Shown here one piece after another: positions 41,045-49,739 of a stretch of DNA of 64,000 nt (the stretch's first letter is position 1; each line of letters begins with the position of its first letter). This stretch comes from AWTP1-18 sp036504515. GTDB lineage: Bacteria; Pseudomonadota; Gammaproteobacteria; Burkholderiales; Rhodocyclaceae. The translations under genes and the position numbers were made by a program. The notes beneath the pieces are model-generated. The model was given only the letters and a program-made list of their open reading frames with translations. It was not told the origin of the DNA and did not search any database. The stretch spans positions 248,001 through 312,000 of the forward strand of contig DASXVA010000007.1 of NCBI GenBank assembly GCA_036504515.1, given 5' to 3'.

Positions 41045-42442
41045 TCAGGGTAGGAAGAAGGCCGCCTTTTCGTGCAGCTTCACGTTGGCATCGTCCAGGT
41101 CGACGATGTCGAAGAACACGGGCTGGGATCCTTTTTTGTCGGACTCCGGCAGGACGCGAAGCGATGCAGTGATGGATTGGGTCGACGCTGCGGGAACCTT
41201 GATTTCCGACGCTGTTCCCAAGGTCAGGGACGGCAAGCCGCTGACGCTGAGGTGGTAGGTATGGGGCTTCTCGTCGGTGTTCATGATGCGCAGGGTGTAG
41301 ATGTTCTCGATCAGGCCATCCTCCACTTCCCGGGCCAGGGTGCTGCGGTCCCGGATCACGTCCATCTTGAGAGGTAGGCGGGAACCGATGGCCCAGGCTG
41401 CAGCCAGGGTGATCAACACCAGAATGGAGGCATAGAGGAAAATTCGGGGGCGGAAGACGTGGCGGATGATCTGCTTGGTGCTCCAGTTGTTCTGTATCGC
41501 ACGCTCTGTGGAGTAGCGGATCAGGCCGCGGGGGTAGCCCAGTTTGTCCATCACCTGATCGCAGCCGTCGATGCAAGCTGAGCAGCCGATGCACTCATAT
41601 TGCAGGCCGTGGCGGATATCGATGCCGGTGGGGCAGACCTGGACGCAGACGCCACAATCGACGCAATCGCCTTTACCGGCAGCCTTGTAGTCTTCTTTGC
41701 TGGAACGGGAGCCACGGGGCTCGCCGCGCTTCTCGTCGTAGGTCACGATCAAGGTGTCCGGATCGAACATGACGCTCTGGAAGCGGGCGTAGGGGCACAT
41801 GTACTTGCACACCTGTTCGCGCATGAAACCAGCCATGCCATAGGTGGCAAAGGCGTAGAAAAACACCCAGAAGGTTTGCCAGGGGCCGAGGTTATTGGCC
41901 ACCAGATCGTGAGCCAGGGTCTTGACTGGCGTGAAGTAGCCGGCGAAGGTGAAACCGGTCCACAGGGCCAGGGCAATCCAGGCCGCGTGCTTGGCCAGCT
42001 TGATGCCGAACTTGCGGCCATTCATGGGCTGGCTGTCGAGCTTGATGCGGGCGTTGCGGTTGCCTTCGATCTTCTGCTCTATCCACATGAAGATTTCGGT
42101 ATAGACCGTTTGCGGGCAGGCATAGCCGCAGAACAGCCGACCGCCGATGGCCGTAAACAGGAACAGCCCATAAGCCGAAATGATCAGCAGAATGGCTAGG
42201 TAGAAAACATCCTGGGGCCAGAGCACCAAGCCGAAGATGTAGAACTTGCGTTCCACCAGATCGAACAACACGGCTTGACGGTCATTCCAGGGCAGCCAGC
42301 AGAGGCCGTAGAAAACCAGTTGGGTAACCCACACCATGATCCAGCGCCAGTTGGCAAAAACGCCAGTAACGGACCGGATCTGGATTTTTTTCCGTTTCTC
42401 GTAAAGACTGGTGGGTTGGGCTTCGACTTCGGTGGGACTCAT
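41045..42442 (-). CDS. ccoG: Cytochrome oxidase accessory protein CcoG (FixG/RdxA)
   Basis: The 465-residue inner-membrane ferredoxin-like protein helps supply copper to the cbb3-type oxidase, probably by reducing Cu(II). It has five membrane helices, a membrane-proximal FCGYACPQTV and CKYMCPYARFQ, two [4Fe-4S] motifs CVDCGVCVQVCPTG and CIGCSACIDGC, and a C-terminal immunoglobulin-like periplasmic domain. No ccoNOPQ genes lie nearby. Its start overlaps by ATGA the stop of a metallo-beta-lactamase-fold gene, an unusual partner. Confidence 0.95.
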   Translation of the reverse strand: MSPTEVEAQPTSLYEKRKKIQIRSVTGVFANWRWIMVWVTQLVFYGLCWLPWNDRQAVLFDLVERKFYIFGLVLWPQDVFYLAILLIISAYGLFLFTAIGGRLFCGYACPQTVYTEIFMWIEQKIEGNRNARIKLDSQPMNGRKFGIKLAKHAAWIALALWTGFTFAGYFTPVKTLAHDLVANNLGPWQTFWVFFYAFATYGMAGFMREQVCKYMCPYARFQSVMFDPDTLIVTYDEKRGEPRGSRSSKEDYKAAGKGDCVDCGVCVQVCPTGIDIRHGLQYECIGCSACIDGCDQVMDKLGYPRGLIRYSTERAIQNNWSTKQIIRHVFRPRIFLYASILVLITLAAAWAIGSRLPLKMDVIRDRSTLAREVEDGLIENIYTLRIMNTDEKPHTYHLSVSGLPSLTLGTASEIKVPAASTQSITASLRVLPESDKKGSQPVFFDIVDLDDANVKLHEKAAFFLP

Positions 42443-43116
42443 GGTGCATTTCTCCGAATAAAAATATCTTGCTTGGAATTGCGGTTCGATAGCGGGCGTC
42501 GTTCCTGGCCTGCGATAAATTCATCGCGGGTCACGCCGGCGAGTCGCGGGTTGCGGCTGCGCTGTTCGCCGATGCTGGTGACCTGGCGTCCTCCATTGCA
42601 GGCAGCAGGATAGACCAGTGTTTCGTCTGGTAGGGTCAATAAACGCTGTATCAGGCTGTCAAACAGGACACCGGAATCACTGTTTTTCTCTGTACTGCTG
42701 CCGCAATCATCGATCAATAGGGCATCGCCGGTGAATACACGGTCGCGCCACAGGTAGCTGGTGCAGCCACGGGTATGACCGGGAGTCGCCCGGGCAAGGA
42801 TGACTTCATCGCCAAAGGGAATTGCTGCGCCGTCGGTCAAAGGCATGTCGATCTGGCTCAGGGGCGTTTCGGCGCTGGCGCTGACGGGTGCTCCGGTGCG
42901 CTGGCGGAGTTTTTCCACGCCGGGCAAATCCGGCCCGTGGCTGTGGCTGACGAGGATGCGCACCAGTCGTACCTGGATTTCCGCTAGTAGCGACAAATAG
43001 AGCAGGGTCTGATCTTCTGCCGGGTCGATGATCACGGCTTCCCGTTTGTCCATGTCGGCCAGCAGGTAGGCAAAATGCTCGCCGCTGGTACTGGGGATTT
43101 GGCGGAAAAAGGCCAT
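42439..43116 (-). CDS. ETHE1-like metallo-beta-lactamase-fold protein with altered metal site
   Basis: The 225-residue cytosolic protein resembles persulfide dioxygenases and hydroxyacylglutathione hydrolases (HFAYLLADMDKREAVIIDP, ATPGHTRGCTSYL, FTGDALLIDDCG, SIGEQRSRNPRL). The usual HxHxDH motif is replaced by His58-Ser-His60-Gly-Pro-Asp. The late ligand His (P-A-H-D in relatives) is Ala172. His58, His114 and Asp131, equivalent to the three iron ligands of ETHE1, remain. A mononuclear iron site is therefore possible but a dinuclear one is not. ATG 43116 was preferred to an upstream GTG. It is translationally coupled to ccoG. Confidence 0.8.
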   Translation of the reverse strand: MAFFRQIPSTSGEHFAYLLADMDKREAVIIDPAEDQTLLYLSLLAEIQVRLVRILVSHSHGPDLPGVEKLRQRTGAPVSASAETPLSQIDMPLTDGAAIPFGDEVILARATPGHTRGCTSYLWRDRVFTGDALLIDDCGSSTEKNSDSGVLFDSLIQRLLTLPDETLVYPAACNGGRQVTSIGEQRSRNPRLAGVTRDEFIAGQERRPLSNRNSKQDIFIRRNAP

Positions 43117-43378
43117 GGCGGTATCCGGCTTACGCCGGTTGCTCCTGGCGATTGAATCCTGTTTCGACGGAGCGAGTGCAGTGGGCACTCCCGATTAACG
43201 GGAAGGGTGCCTTTGGGCTGCATTGCTGGGAGGTGATGTGCATTCTGGCGGTCGGGGGAGGTAGTGCCACTCCTTGTTACAAGGACCGTGCCTGATTTTT
43301 GATAATTTTTAACCATTTGATTTAACTTGGTTAAGTCGAATTTCTTCGTGTTGCCGATGTCCTTGGTACAATGAAAAG

Positions 43379-43438
43379 TGCCATTTATGGCGCTTTTTGA
43401 ATGAAGTGCCTACACTATGTGCCATTAATGGCGCTTTG
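43379..43438. repeat. Two palindromic direct repeats, GTGCCATTWATGGCGCTTT
   Basis: GTGCCATTTATGGCGCTTT (43379-43397) and GTGCCATTAATGGCGCTTT (43420-43438) differ by one base and are 41 bases apart, about four helical turns. Each contains a dyad (GCCATTAATGGC in the second). They lie just upstream of the PAS activator gene and opposite the MBL-ccoG operon. Paired sites like these suit an enhancer-binding protein. A further dyad, TTAAC-TTG-GTTAA, lies near 43322. Confidence 0.6.
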
Positions 43439-43451
43439 AGTGTGTTTCCCC

Positions 43452-44801
43452 ATGCTTCCTGATACTGAATCCCTGACGGAACTACGTTCTTTTCTCGACA
43501 GCTTGCCGGAGCCCCGCATCATCATGGATGCCAGCTACCGCATCGTGGCGGCAAATCGCGCCTATAGCCGTGAGTTCGGTCAGGAGCGCCCGATCACTGG
43601 CCGTCATTGCTACGAGGTTTCCCATCATTTCACCGTGCCCTGCGATCAGGCAGGGGAAACATGCCCCCTGCGGCTGAGTCAGGAAAGTGGCGAATCCCGT
43701 CGGGTGCTCCACCTTCACCACACCCCCCGGGGTGAAGAGCATGTGGATGTGGAAACAACGCCCATCCACAATGCCGAGGGAAAGCTGCTGTATTTCGTGG
43801 AAACCCTGCAGGTGGTCAAGCAGGCTTCCAGCCGTCCCGCGACAGAGGGGATGGTTGGCCGCTCTGCCAGCTTCAACCGCATGCTGGCCCAGATCATGAG
43901 GGTGGCGCCCACCGGGGCCTCTACCCTGCTGTTGGGAGAAACCGGGACGGGCAAGGAACTGGTGGCGCGGTTGATCCACGAGGCCAGCAAACGGGCATCC
44001 AGTCCCTTTGTTGCCGTGGATTGTTCCAGCCTGACCGAGACCCTGTTCGAGAGCGAACTGTTCGGCTACGAGAAAGGGGCTTTCACCGGTGCCAACCATC
44101 GCAAGATGGGCTTGGTGGAAGCTGCCAGCGGCGGCACCTTGTTTCTCGACGAAATCGGCGACGTTCCCCTGCCCATGCAAGTCAAGCTTCTGCGATTGCT
44201 GGAAAGCGGAACCTACCGGCGGGTCGGCGGCATCGACACCTTGCGTGCCGATTTCCGGCTGGTCTGTGCCACCCACCGCAATCTTGAGGAAATGGTGGAG
44301 CGGGAGCAGTTCCGCCGCGACCTGTATCACCGCATCGAGATTTTTCCTATCCACGTCCCCGCCCTGGCCGAGCGCAGCGAAGACATACCGTTGTTGGCGG
44401 AATCCTTTTTACGGCGGGTGGTGGGGGAGAGATCGTTACGGTTGTCGGCGACTGCGATTGCGGAACTTCAGCAACGCAACTATCCCGGCAATGTGCGGCA
44501 ACTGCGTAACCTGATCGAACGGGCGACCATCCTTGCCGATGGCAGCGAAATTCTGCCAGAGCATCTGACCGGTTTTCGGCGGGAAGCGGTAGCTAGCTCG
44601 AGCGATGCTGTGCCGGTGGGCGCGTCGCCAGCAGGTCCTGCATCAGGTTTCGCGGTGGATGAGGCCATTCCCCTGAAAACCCTGGAACAGCGCTATCTGT
44701 CCTGGCTTGCAACTTCCTTCAAGGGGGATCGCAAAGCCCTGGCGAGTACCTTGGGGCTGAGCCCTCGCACCTTGTTCCGCAAGTTATCGGGCGGCGATTG
44801 A
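43452..44801 (+). CDS. PAS-domain sigma-54-dependent activator
   Basis: The 449-residue enhancer-binding protein has an N-terminal PAS domain (~10-120) carrying a Cys/His-rich segment: Cys53, His58, His59, Cys64 and Cys71 in GRHCYEVSHHFTVPCDQAGETCP. The AAA+ core follows, with Walker A GETGTGKE (162-169), GAFTGA (209-214) and GGTLFLDEIGD. The Fis-type helix-turn-helix at the end is KALASTLGLSPRTLFRKL. The cysteines may bind metal, haem or an iron-sulfur cluster, or sense thiol state. ATG 43452 is preferred; GTG 43440 is in frame. It diverges from the MBL-ccoG operon across the paired palindromes, which are likely its binding sites. Confidence 0.9.
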   Translation: MLPDTESLTELRSFLDSLPEPRIIMDASYRIVAANRAYSREFGQERPITGRHCYEVSHHFTVPCDQAGETCPLRLSQESGESRRVLHLHHTPRGEEHVDVETTPIHNAEGKLLYFVETLQVVKQASSRPATEGMVGRSASFNRMLAQIMRVAPTGASTLLLGETGTGKELVARLIHEASKRASSPFVAVDCSSLTETLFESELFGYEKGAFTGANHRKMGLVEAASGGTLFLDEIGDVPLPMQVKLLRLLESGTYRRVGGIDTLRADFRLVCATHRNLEEMVEREQFRRDLYHRIEIFPIHVPALAERSEDIPLLAESFLRRVVGERSLRLSATAIAELQQRNYPGNVRQLRNLIERATILADGSEILPEHLTGFRREAVASSSDAVPVGASPAGPASGFAVDEAIPLKTLEQRYLSWLATSFKGDRKALASTLGLSPRTLFRKLSGGD

Positions 44802-44808
44802 CAGTCCC

Positions 44809-45105
44809 TCAGCTCGGCTCCAGCGCCGAGAGCCGGCGGATTTCTCTGTGGGCTACTTTGCCCTCAACCGCTTGGCGATAGGCCTGGATATGGGGTGAGG
44901 CAAGGTGCTTCTCCAAGGCTGCGTCGCTTTCCCATACTTCGTGGAAAAAGAAACGGGTCGGGTCTTCCCTGTCCTGATGCAGGTCATAACGCAGGCAGCC
45001 GGCCTCCCCTCGCGTCGGTGTCACCAGGGCAAGTAGTGCCTGGCGCACGACGTCCCGATGGTCCGGGACGGCCTGAGTTTGGGCGATGACGATAACGGGC
45101 TTCAT
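44809..45105 (-). CDS. Antibiotic-biosynthesis-monooxygenase (YgiN-like) domain protein
   Basis: The 98-residue protein forms a single ferredoxin-like ABM domain: VIVIAQTQAVPDHRDVVRQALLALVTPTRGEAGCLRYDLHQDREDPTRFFFHEVWESDAALEKHLASPHIQ. Family members are small dimeric quinol or haem oxygenases or unknown stress proteins. ATG 45105 follows AAGGA by 5 bases. It stands alone, convergent with the PAS activator gene 7 bases away. The 45106-45439 gap holds AT-rich sequence with no gene that I can support. Confidence 0.82.
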   Translation of the reverse strand: MKPVIVIAQTQAVPDHRDVVRQALLALVTPTRGEAGCLRYDLHQDREDPTRFFFHEVWESDAALEKHLASPHIQAYRQAVEGKVAHREIRRLSALEPS

Positions 45106-45439
45106 GGGCATCCTTAAGCTTGGCGTTTGAGGGCACAGCTTAGCGCTTGTCCGGCGGGCATCAGCGAGGAAATCCATGAAGCGGCTAATGTGTGTCGCCC
45201 GTTGAGTATTCCAATAATAAACAGCATAGATGGACTGGCAGGTATGTCCTGGTGATCATTGCGCCGGAACAAGCCGTGTAAGGTTTGTCCGTTTCTTTTT
45301 GAGTACCATTAAATAATTAATTAATAATATTGATTAAGATGGTGCGATAGTCCAGGGACGACGAGAGGCAAATTTGAAGATTTCAAAAATGCCCATCCTG
45401 TGACGCAAGGCAATAGACATTACTCGAAGGAAACATGTG

Positions 45440-47521
45440 ATGAGAGCTTCCCCGTTGTTGCTGATGGTTCTTTGCGTGGCACTGACATTCAGTCTTGCTG
45501 CCAAGGCGACAGAGACTTCACCGGCCAAATCAAAGCTGGAGTTACAGACCACCGCTGCATCGAGCAAAGATACAGCGTTGATCAAGCGCGGCGAGTACGT
45601 TGCGAAACTGGGCGATTGCATTGCCTGCCACACGGCAGACAAGGGGGCCGTGATGGCTGGAGGACGCAAGCTCGCCACGCCGTTCGGCACCATCTATTCG
45701 ACCAACATCACGCCGGACGCACAAACTGGCATCGGCAATTACACCTTCGATCAGTTCGACCGGGCTATGCGTAAGGGGGTGAATGCGCAAGGGGAGAATC
45801 TTTATCCCGCCATGCCTTATCCGTCCTACGCCAAGATGAGCGAAGACGATATGCGTGCCCTCTATGCCTATCTCAAGCAAGGGCAGCCGCCGGTCAGTCA
45901 GGTGAATAAACCATCGGAAATGCACTGGCCTTTCAGCATGCGCTGGGGATTGTCCCTGTGGAACTGGGCGTTTCTTGAGGAGACCCCCTTCAAGGCCGAC
46001 AGCAGCAAAGATGCCGCCTGGAACCGGGGCGCATATTTAGTCCAGAGCCTGGGCCACTGTGGCTCCTGTCATACCCCGCGCGGTATCGCTTTTCAGGAAA
46101 AAGCCATGGGCGATAGTGGCTCTGCTGGCAAATACTATCTGGCGGGCGAAACCGTGGAGGCGTGGCGCGCCCTCAGTTTGAGAAACTTGTGGACGGTTGA
46201 GGATACGGTGCAGTTATTGAAAACGGGGCAGAACCGATTTGCCACGGTTTCCGGAAACATGGCGGAAGTGATTCATCACAGCACCCAGCATTTCACCGAT
46301 GCCGATTTGACAGCGATTGCGACCTACCTGAAGTCATTGCCCGCTGGTGAAAATGATCGACCAATCGTTGCACCAACGGCGCCCCCTGGGGTGGCAGCTG
46401 TTCCTGCCAGCTTGTTTACGTCCCGCGGTGGTTTGGGCTACGTACAGTTTTGTGTTGATTGTCATCGTCAAAATGGCGCCGGCGTGGCCGGGATATTCCC
46501 GCCCTTGACCCAGAACCCGACTGTCGCCGCCGCCGATGCTGCGACCTTGATGCATATCACCCTGACCGGCTGGAAAACGGCGGAAACCGTCGCGCACCCG
46601 CGGGTTTACACCATGCCCGGTTTTGCTCGACTGTCCGATCAGGAGCTTGCCGAGATTTTGAGTTTTGTCCGTAGTAATTGGGGTGGCAACGCCAAGTCTG
46701 TCTCTGCATCGGATGTAAAAAAGATGCGGGCGGAACTCGATCCGAAAACAACAGACTCCTCCAAGTTTGAAACGCCCCGCTTAGCGGATCTGCTTTCCAA
46801 ACCCAATGCAGATCAACTAGTTCGAGGCATGCGCCTCCATCTTGAAACCAAGGCCCTGCTGCCCAAGAACGTTGGGAATGCGTTGAATTGCACCAGTTGT
46901 CACCTTAATGCCGGGACCGTAGCTGACGGCTCGCCATTTGTTGGCGTGTCGGCATTTTTCCCCAGTTACGCACCACGTGCCGGACGGATTATCAGCCTGG
47001 AGGACCGCATTAATGGCTGCTTCCGGCGGTCCATGAATGGCAAACCGCTAGCTGTGGATTCGGCGGACATGAAAGCCATGGTGGCATATTTCGACTGGAT
47101 GAAAAAGGAAACCAAGCCTCAGGACAAGGTCGCTGGCCGCGGCCTGGGCAAGGTCGATATGGCCATCAAGCCCAATGTTGAAAACGGCAAGCAGGTTTAT
47201 TCAAACCAATGTGCCGTGTGCCATGGGCAAGAGGGCCAAGGCTTGAAGCAGGCTGATGGCCGCTTTATTTATCCCCCGCTTTGGGGTGATGAGTCCTTCA
47301 ATATCGGCGCAGGTATGGCGCGGACCTACACTGCTGCAGCCTTTGTTCAACGCAATATGCCCATTGGTTTCCATGAAAAGTTTCCGCTCGGGCAAGGTGG
47401 ACTTTCGGTTCAGGATGCGGTGGATGTGGCCGAGTACTTTACCCATCAGCCCCGGCCCGATTTCCCCGATAAGGTGAAAGACTGGCCGAAGGATAAAAAA
47501 CCGGCAGATGCCCGCTATTGA
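45440..47521 (+). CDS. Pentahaem cytochrome c: AdhB-like trihaem part fused to TsdA-like dihaem part
   Basis: The 693-residue exported cytochrome has five haem sites: CIACH (60-64), CGSCH (207-211), CVDCH (338-342), CTSCH (484-488) and CAVCH (591-595). Residues ~45-415 resemble the trihaem subunit of membrane alcohol/gluconate dehydrogenases (GEYVAKLGDCIACHTA, PFGTIYSTNITPD, AYLVQSLGHCGSCHTPR). Residues ~450-690 resemble thiosulfate dehydrogenase TsdA (NCTSCHLNAGT, FPSYAPRAGRIISLEDRINGCFRRSMNGKP), including Cys527, the unusual thiolate haem ligand. ATG 45440 follows AAGGA. A small anchored protein is encoded 57 bases downstream. The fusion could oxidise thiosulfate or exchange electrons with a periplasmic dehydrogenase. 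Confidence 0.88.
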   Translation: MRASPLLLMVLCVALTFSLAAKATETSPAKSKLELQTTAASSKDTALIKRGEYVAKLGDCIACHTADKGAVMAGGRKLATPFGTIYSTNITPDAQTGIGNYTFDQFDRAMRKGVNAQGENLYPAMPYPSYAKMSEDDMRALYAYLKQGQPPVSQVNKPSEMHWPFSMRWGLSLWNWAFLEETPFKADSSKDAAWNRGAYLVQSLGHCGSCHTPRGIAFQEKAMGDSGSAGKYYLAGETVEAWRALSLRNLWTVEDTVQLLKTGQNRFATVSGNMAEVIHHSTQHFTDADLTAIATYLKSLPAGENDRPIVAPTAPPGVAAVPASLFTSRGGLGYVQFCVDCHRQNGAGVAGIFPPLTQNPTVAAADAATLMHITLTGWKTAETVAHPRVYTMPGFARLSDQELAEILSFVRSNWGGNAKSVSASDVKKMRAELDPKTTDSSKFETPRLADLLSKPNADQLVRGMRLHLETKALLPKNVGNALNCTSCHLNAGTVADGSPFVGVSAFFPSYAPRAGRIISLEDRINGCFRRSMNGKPLAVDSADMKAMVAYFDWMKKETKPQDKVAGRGLGKVDMAIKPNVENGKQVYSNQCAVCHGQEGQGLKQADGRFIYPPLWGDESFNIGAGMARTYTAAAFVQRNMPIGFHEKFPLGQGGLSVQDAVDVAEYFTHQPRPDFPDKVKDWPKDKKPADARY

Positions 47522-47578
47522 TCTCGCTGCGGGGTCGATAAGGGCCATGCCTTGTACGCAAAAGAAGGATGATGGGTC

Positions 47579-47998
47579 ATGAAAAAACGGTATTGGTTGC
47601 TCGTCATCCTGCTGGGCGTTTTTGTGCTGGACTGGTATATCAAAGCACCAGACTCGCGTTCAAGAGAGCTTAATCACGCCCTTGAGGCAAATGCCAGCGA
47701 TGCGCTCAAGAAGTATCCCTACAAGTTTCACGTGCTGCGGATGGATGGCAATGTTGCCTTGCTGAGTACCCCGAGAAACGTTGAGGTTCCTGCCTTCAAA
47801 GCCATCGGGGTGCTGTATCCGGAAATCAACGTCAAGGACCCGAATAATCCGGCGTTTATCGCGGCTGAGCAGCACTTGGCGGCAGTGCAGTCCGAAGCCC
47901 GGGCCATTATCCTGTCCCAACCTGGTGTCAAGGATGTGCGCTGGGAGTTGGACCGTGACTGGCTCACCTCCCACTACATTGAAGTACCAGCGCGATAG
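47579..47998 (+). CDS. Small membrane-anchored periplasmic protein, function unknown
   Basis: The 139-residue protein has one N-terminal membrane helix (~5-22, WLLVILLGVFVLDWYI) and a soluble remainder without cysteines. The remainder shows an alternating pattern (YKFHVLRMDGNVALLSTPRNVEVPAFKAIGVLYPEINVKDPNNPAFIAAEQ) that I do not recognise. AAGGA precedes the ATG. It is probably co-transcribed with the pentahaem cytochrome gene and may anchor or chaperone it; this is inferred from position only. Confidence 0.7.
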   Translation: MKKRYWLLVILLGVFVLDWYIKAPDSRSRELNHALEANASDALKKYPYKFHVLRMDGNVALLSTPRNVEVPAFKAIGVLYPEINVKDPNNPAFIAAEQHLAAVQSEARAIILSQPGVKDVRWELDRDWLTSHYIEVPAR

Positions 47999-48120
47999 GC
48001 GCGGTATCGAGATTTTTTCAATGACGACCCATCGTGCCCCGGTGGATGATTCGTCCTTGTTCTAGGCTCGCATTGGGTATTGAACAAGAGCGGCCTTGAG
48101 TATCCAGACTCCTCAAACGA

Positions 48121-48150
48121 CAAGGGCTCCCCATTGCTGGGGAGCCCTTG
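48121..48150. terminator. Long hairpin between convergent transcripts
   Basis: CAAGGGCTCCCCA and TGGGGAGCCCTTG form a perfect 13-bp stem with a TTGC loop. No strong T run lies on either side. It sits between the cytochrome operon and the phoH2 operon and probably ends both. Confidence 0.6.
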
Positions 48151-48173
48151 CTTCATGGCCTTGTCGGATTGAC

Positions 48174-49709
48174 TTAGAGTACTTCTGCCGCGTGGTCAGC
48201 CAGACGGGAACGCTCGCCTCGTTGCAGGGTGATGTGGCCTGAGTGGGGCCAGCCCTTGAAACGGTCCACCACGTAGGTCAAACCGGAACTTCCTTCCGTC
48301 AGGTAGGGCGTGTCGATCTGGGCGATGTTGCCCAGGCAGACCACCTTGGTGCCGGGGCCAGCGCGGGTGACCAGAGTCTTCATCTGCTTGGGCGTCAGAT
48401 TCTGCGCTTCGTCGATGATGAGGAACTTGTTGAGGAAGGTGCGGCCCCGCATGAAGTTGAGGGATTTGATCTTGATCCGGCTGCGGATTAGATCCATGGT
48501 GGCAGCACGGCCCCAGTCACCGCCGTAGTTGCTGCTGCTCTTTTCCGCGCCTTGGGCTGGTTCATCGTGGGGGCGGTTGAGCACATCGAGATTGTCTTCG
48601 ATGGCGCCCATCCAGGGGGTCATCTTTTCCTCTTCGGTACCGGGCAGGAAGCCGATGTCTTCACCCACAGGCACGGTGACCCGGGTGATGATGATTTCGG
48701 AATAGAGCTTGGTTTCCAGGGTCTGGGTCAAGGCCGAGGCCAGGGTCAGCAAGGTCTTGCCGGTACCGGCCTGACCGAGCAGAGTGACGAAGTCGATTTC
48801 GGGATCATTGAGCAGGTTGAGGGCGAAGTTCTGTTCCCGGTTGCGGGCGGTGATGCCCCACACGGAATTCTTGGTGTGGCTGTAATCCACCAGGGTGGAC
48901 AGCACGGCGCTCTTGCCCTTGTTCTCCCGCACGATGGCGGTAAAGGGCTTGTCGACGCCTTCTTCCATGTAGAGGAATTCATTCACCAGCAGGTCGGGAC
49001 AGAGGGGGCCTTTCACCTCGTAAAGGGTCTTGGTCTCCTGTTTCCAGGACTTCATGTCCTTGCCGTGGGTATCCCAGAAGTTGCCGGGCAGGGCAAGGGT
49101 GCCGGTGTAGAGCAGATCGGTGTCTTCCAACACCTTGTCGTTGAAGTAGTCCTGGGCATCCAGACCCAGGGCGCGGGCCTTGATGCGCATGTTGATGTCC
49201 TTGGACACCAGAATGACTTCCCGCTTGGGATTCTTCTGGTGCAGGTACATCACCACCGACAGAATGTGGTTGTCGCCTTTGCCCGTGGGCAGGGAGGAGG
49301 GCAACTCGGCGCTGATGGCTTCGGCTTGCAGGTAGAGGCGGCCCGTGGCCTGTTCGCGGGAGGGACCTGCCAGTTCAATGCCTTCGCTGATGGCGTGTTC
49401 CGAGCCGCTGACGATTTCATCCATCATGCGGCTGGCCTGGCGGGCATTGCGGGCGACTTCCGTCATGCCCTTCTTGTTGTTGTCCAGCTCTTCCAGGGTC
49501 ATGATCGGCACGTAGAGATCGTGCTCTTCAAAACGGAAAAGACTGATGGGGTCGTGCATCAGTACATTGGTGTCGAGAACGAACAGCTTGGTGCTTTTTG
49601 CTGCGCTCTTGGCGGTGGGTTTGGCAGCAGTTTTATGGGCAGTCTTCGGGGCGGCCTTTGCGGTGGGCTTGGCACTGGCAATGCTGGTGGTGCTGCGCTT
49701 GGCGTTCAT
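48174..49709 (-). CDS. phoH2: PIN-PhoH2 family ATPase/RNase protein
   Basis: The 511-residue protein starts with an Ala/Lys/Thr-rich basic leader (~1-40). A PIN-type nuclease domain follows (LFVLDTNVLMHDP, then acidic LEELDNNKKG, and VILVSKDINMRIKA). The PhoH ATPase domain has Walker A GQAGTGKT and Walker B FLIIDEAQNLTPKQMKTLVTRAG. Such proteins are known as RNA-unwinding and RNA-cleaving enzymes of unclear role. AGGAG precedes the ATG. It is the last gene after the flippase-like and bcp genes on this strand. Confidence 0.92.
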   Translation of the reverse strand: MNAKRSTTSIASAKPTAKAAPKTAHKTAAKPTAKSAAKSTKLFVLDTNVLMHDPISLFRFEEHDLYVPIMTLEELDNNKKGMTEVARNARQASRMMDEIVSGSEHAISEGIELAGPSREQATGRLYLQAEAISAELPSSLPTGKGDNHILSVVMYLHQKNPKREVILVSKDINMRIKARALGLDAQDYFNDKVLEDTDLLYTGTLALPGNFWDTHGKDMKSWKQETKTLYEVKGPLCPDLLVNEFLYMEEGVDKPFTAIVRENKGKSAVLSTLVDYSHTKNSVWGITARNREQNFALNLLNDPEIDFVTLLGQAGTGKTLLTLASALTQTLETKLYSEIIITRVTVPVGEDIGFLPGTEEEKMTPWMGAIEDNLDVLNRPHDEPAQGAEKSSSNYGGDWGRAATMDLIRSRIKIKSLNFMRGRTFLNKFLIIDEAQNLTPKQMKTLVTRAGPGTKVVCLGNIAQIDTPYLTEGSSGLTYVVDRFKGWPHSGHITLQRGERSRLADHAAEVL

Positions 49710-49739
49710 CAGGACTCCTGGGGTGGGTGAGTTCTTGCG

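Noticed and set aside
45106..45439. Possible -24/-12 promoter before the pentahaem cytochrome (CTGGTGATCATTGCGC)
   Set aside because: GG and GC have the right distance, but both boxes otherwise diverge strongly from consensus.
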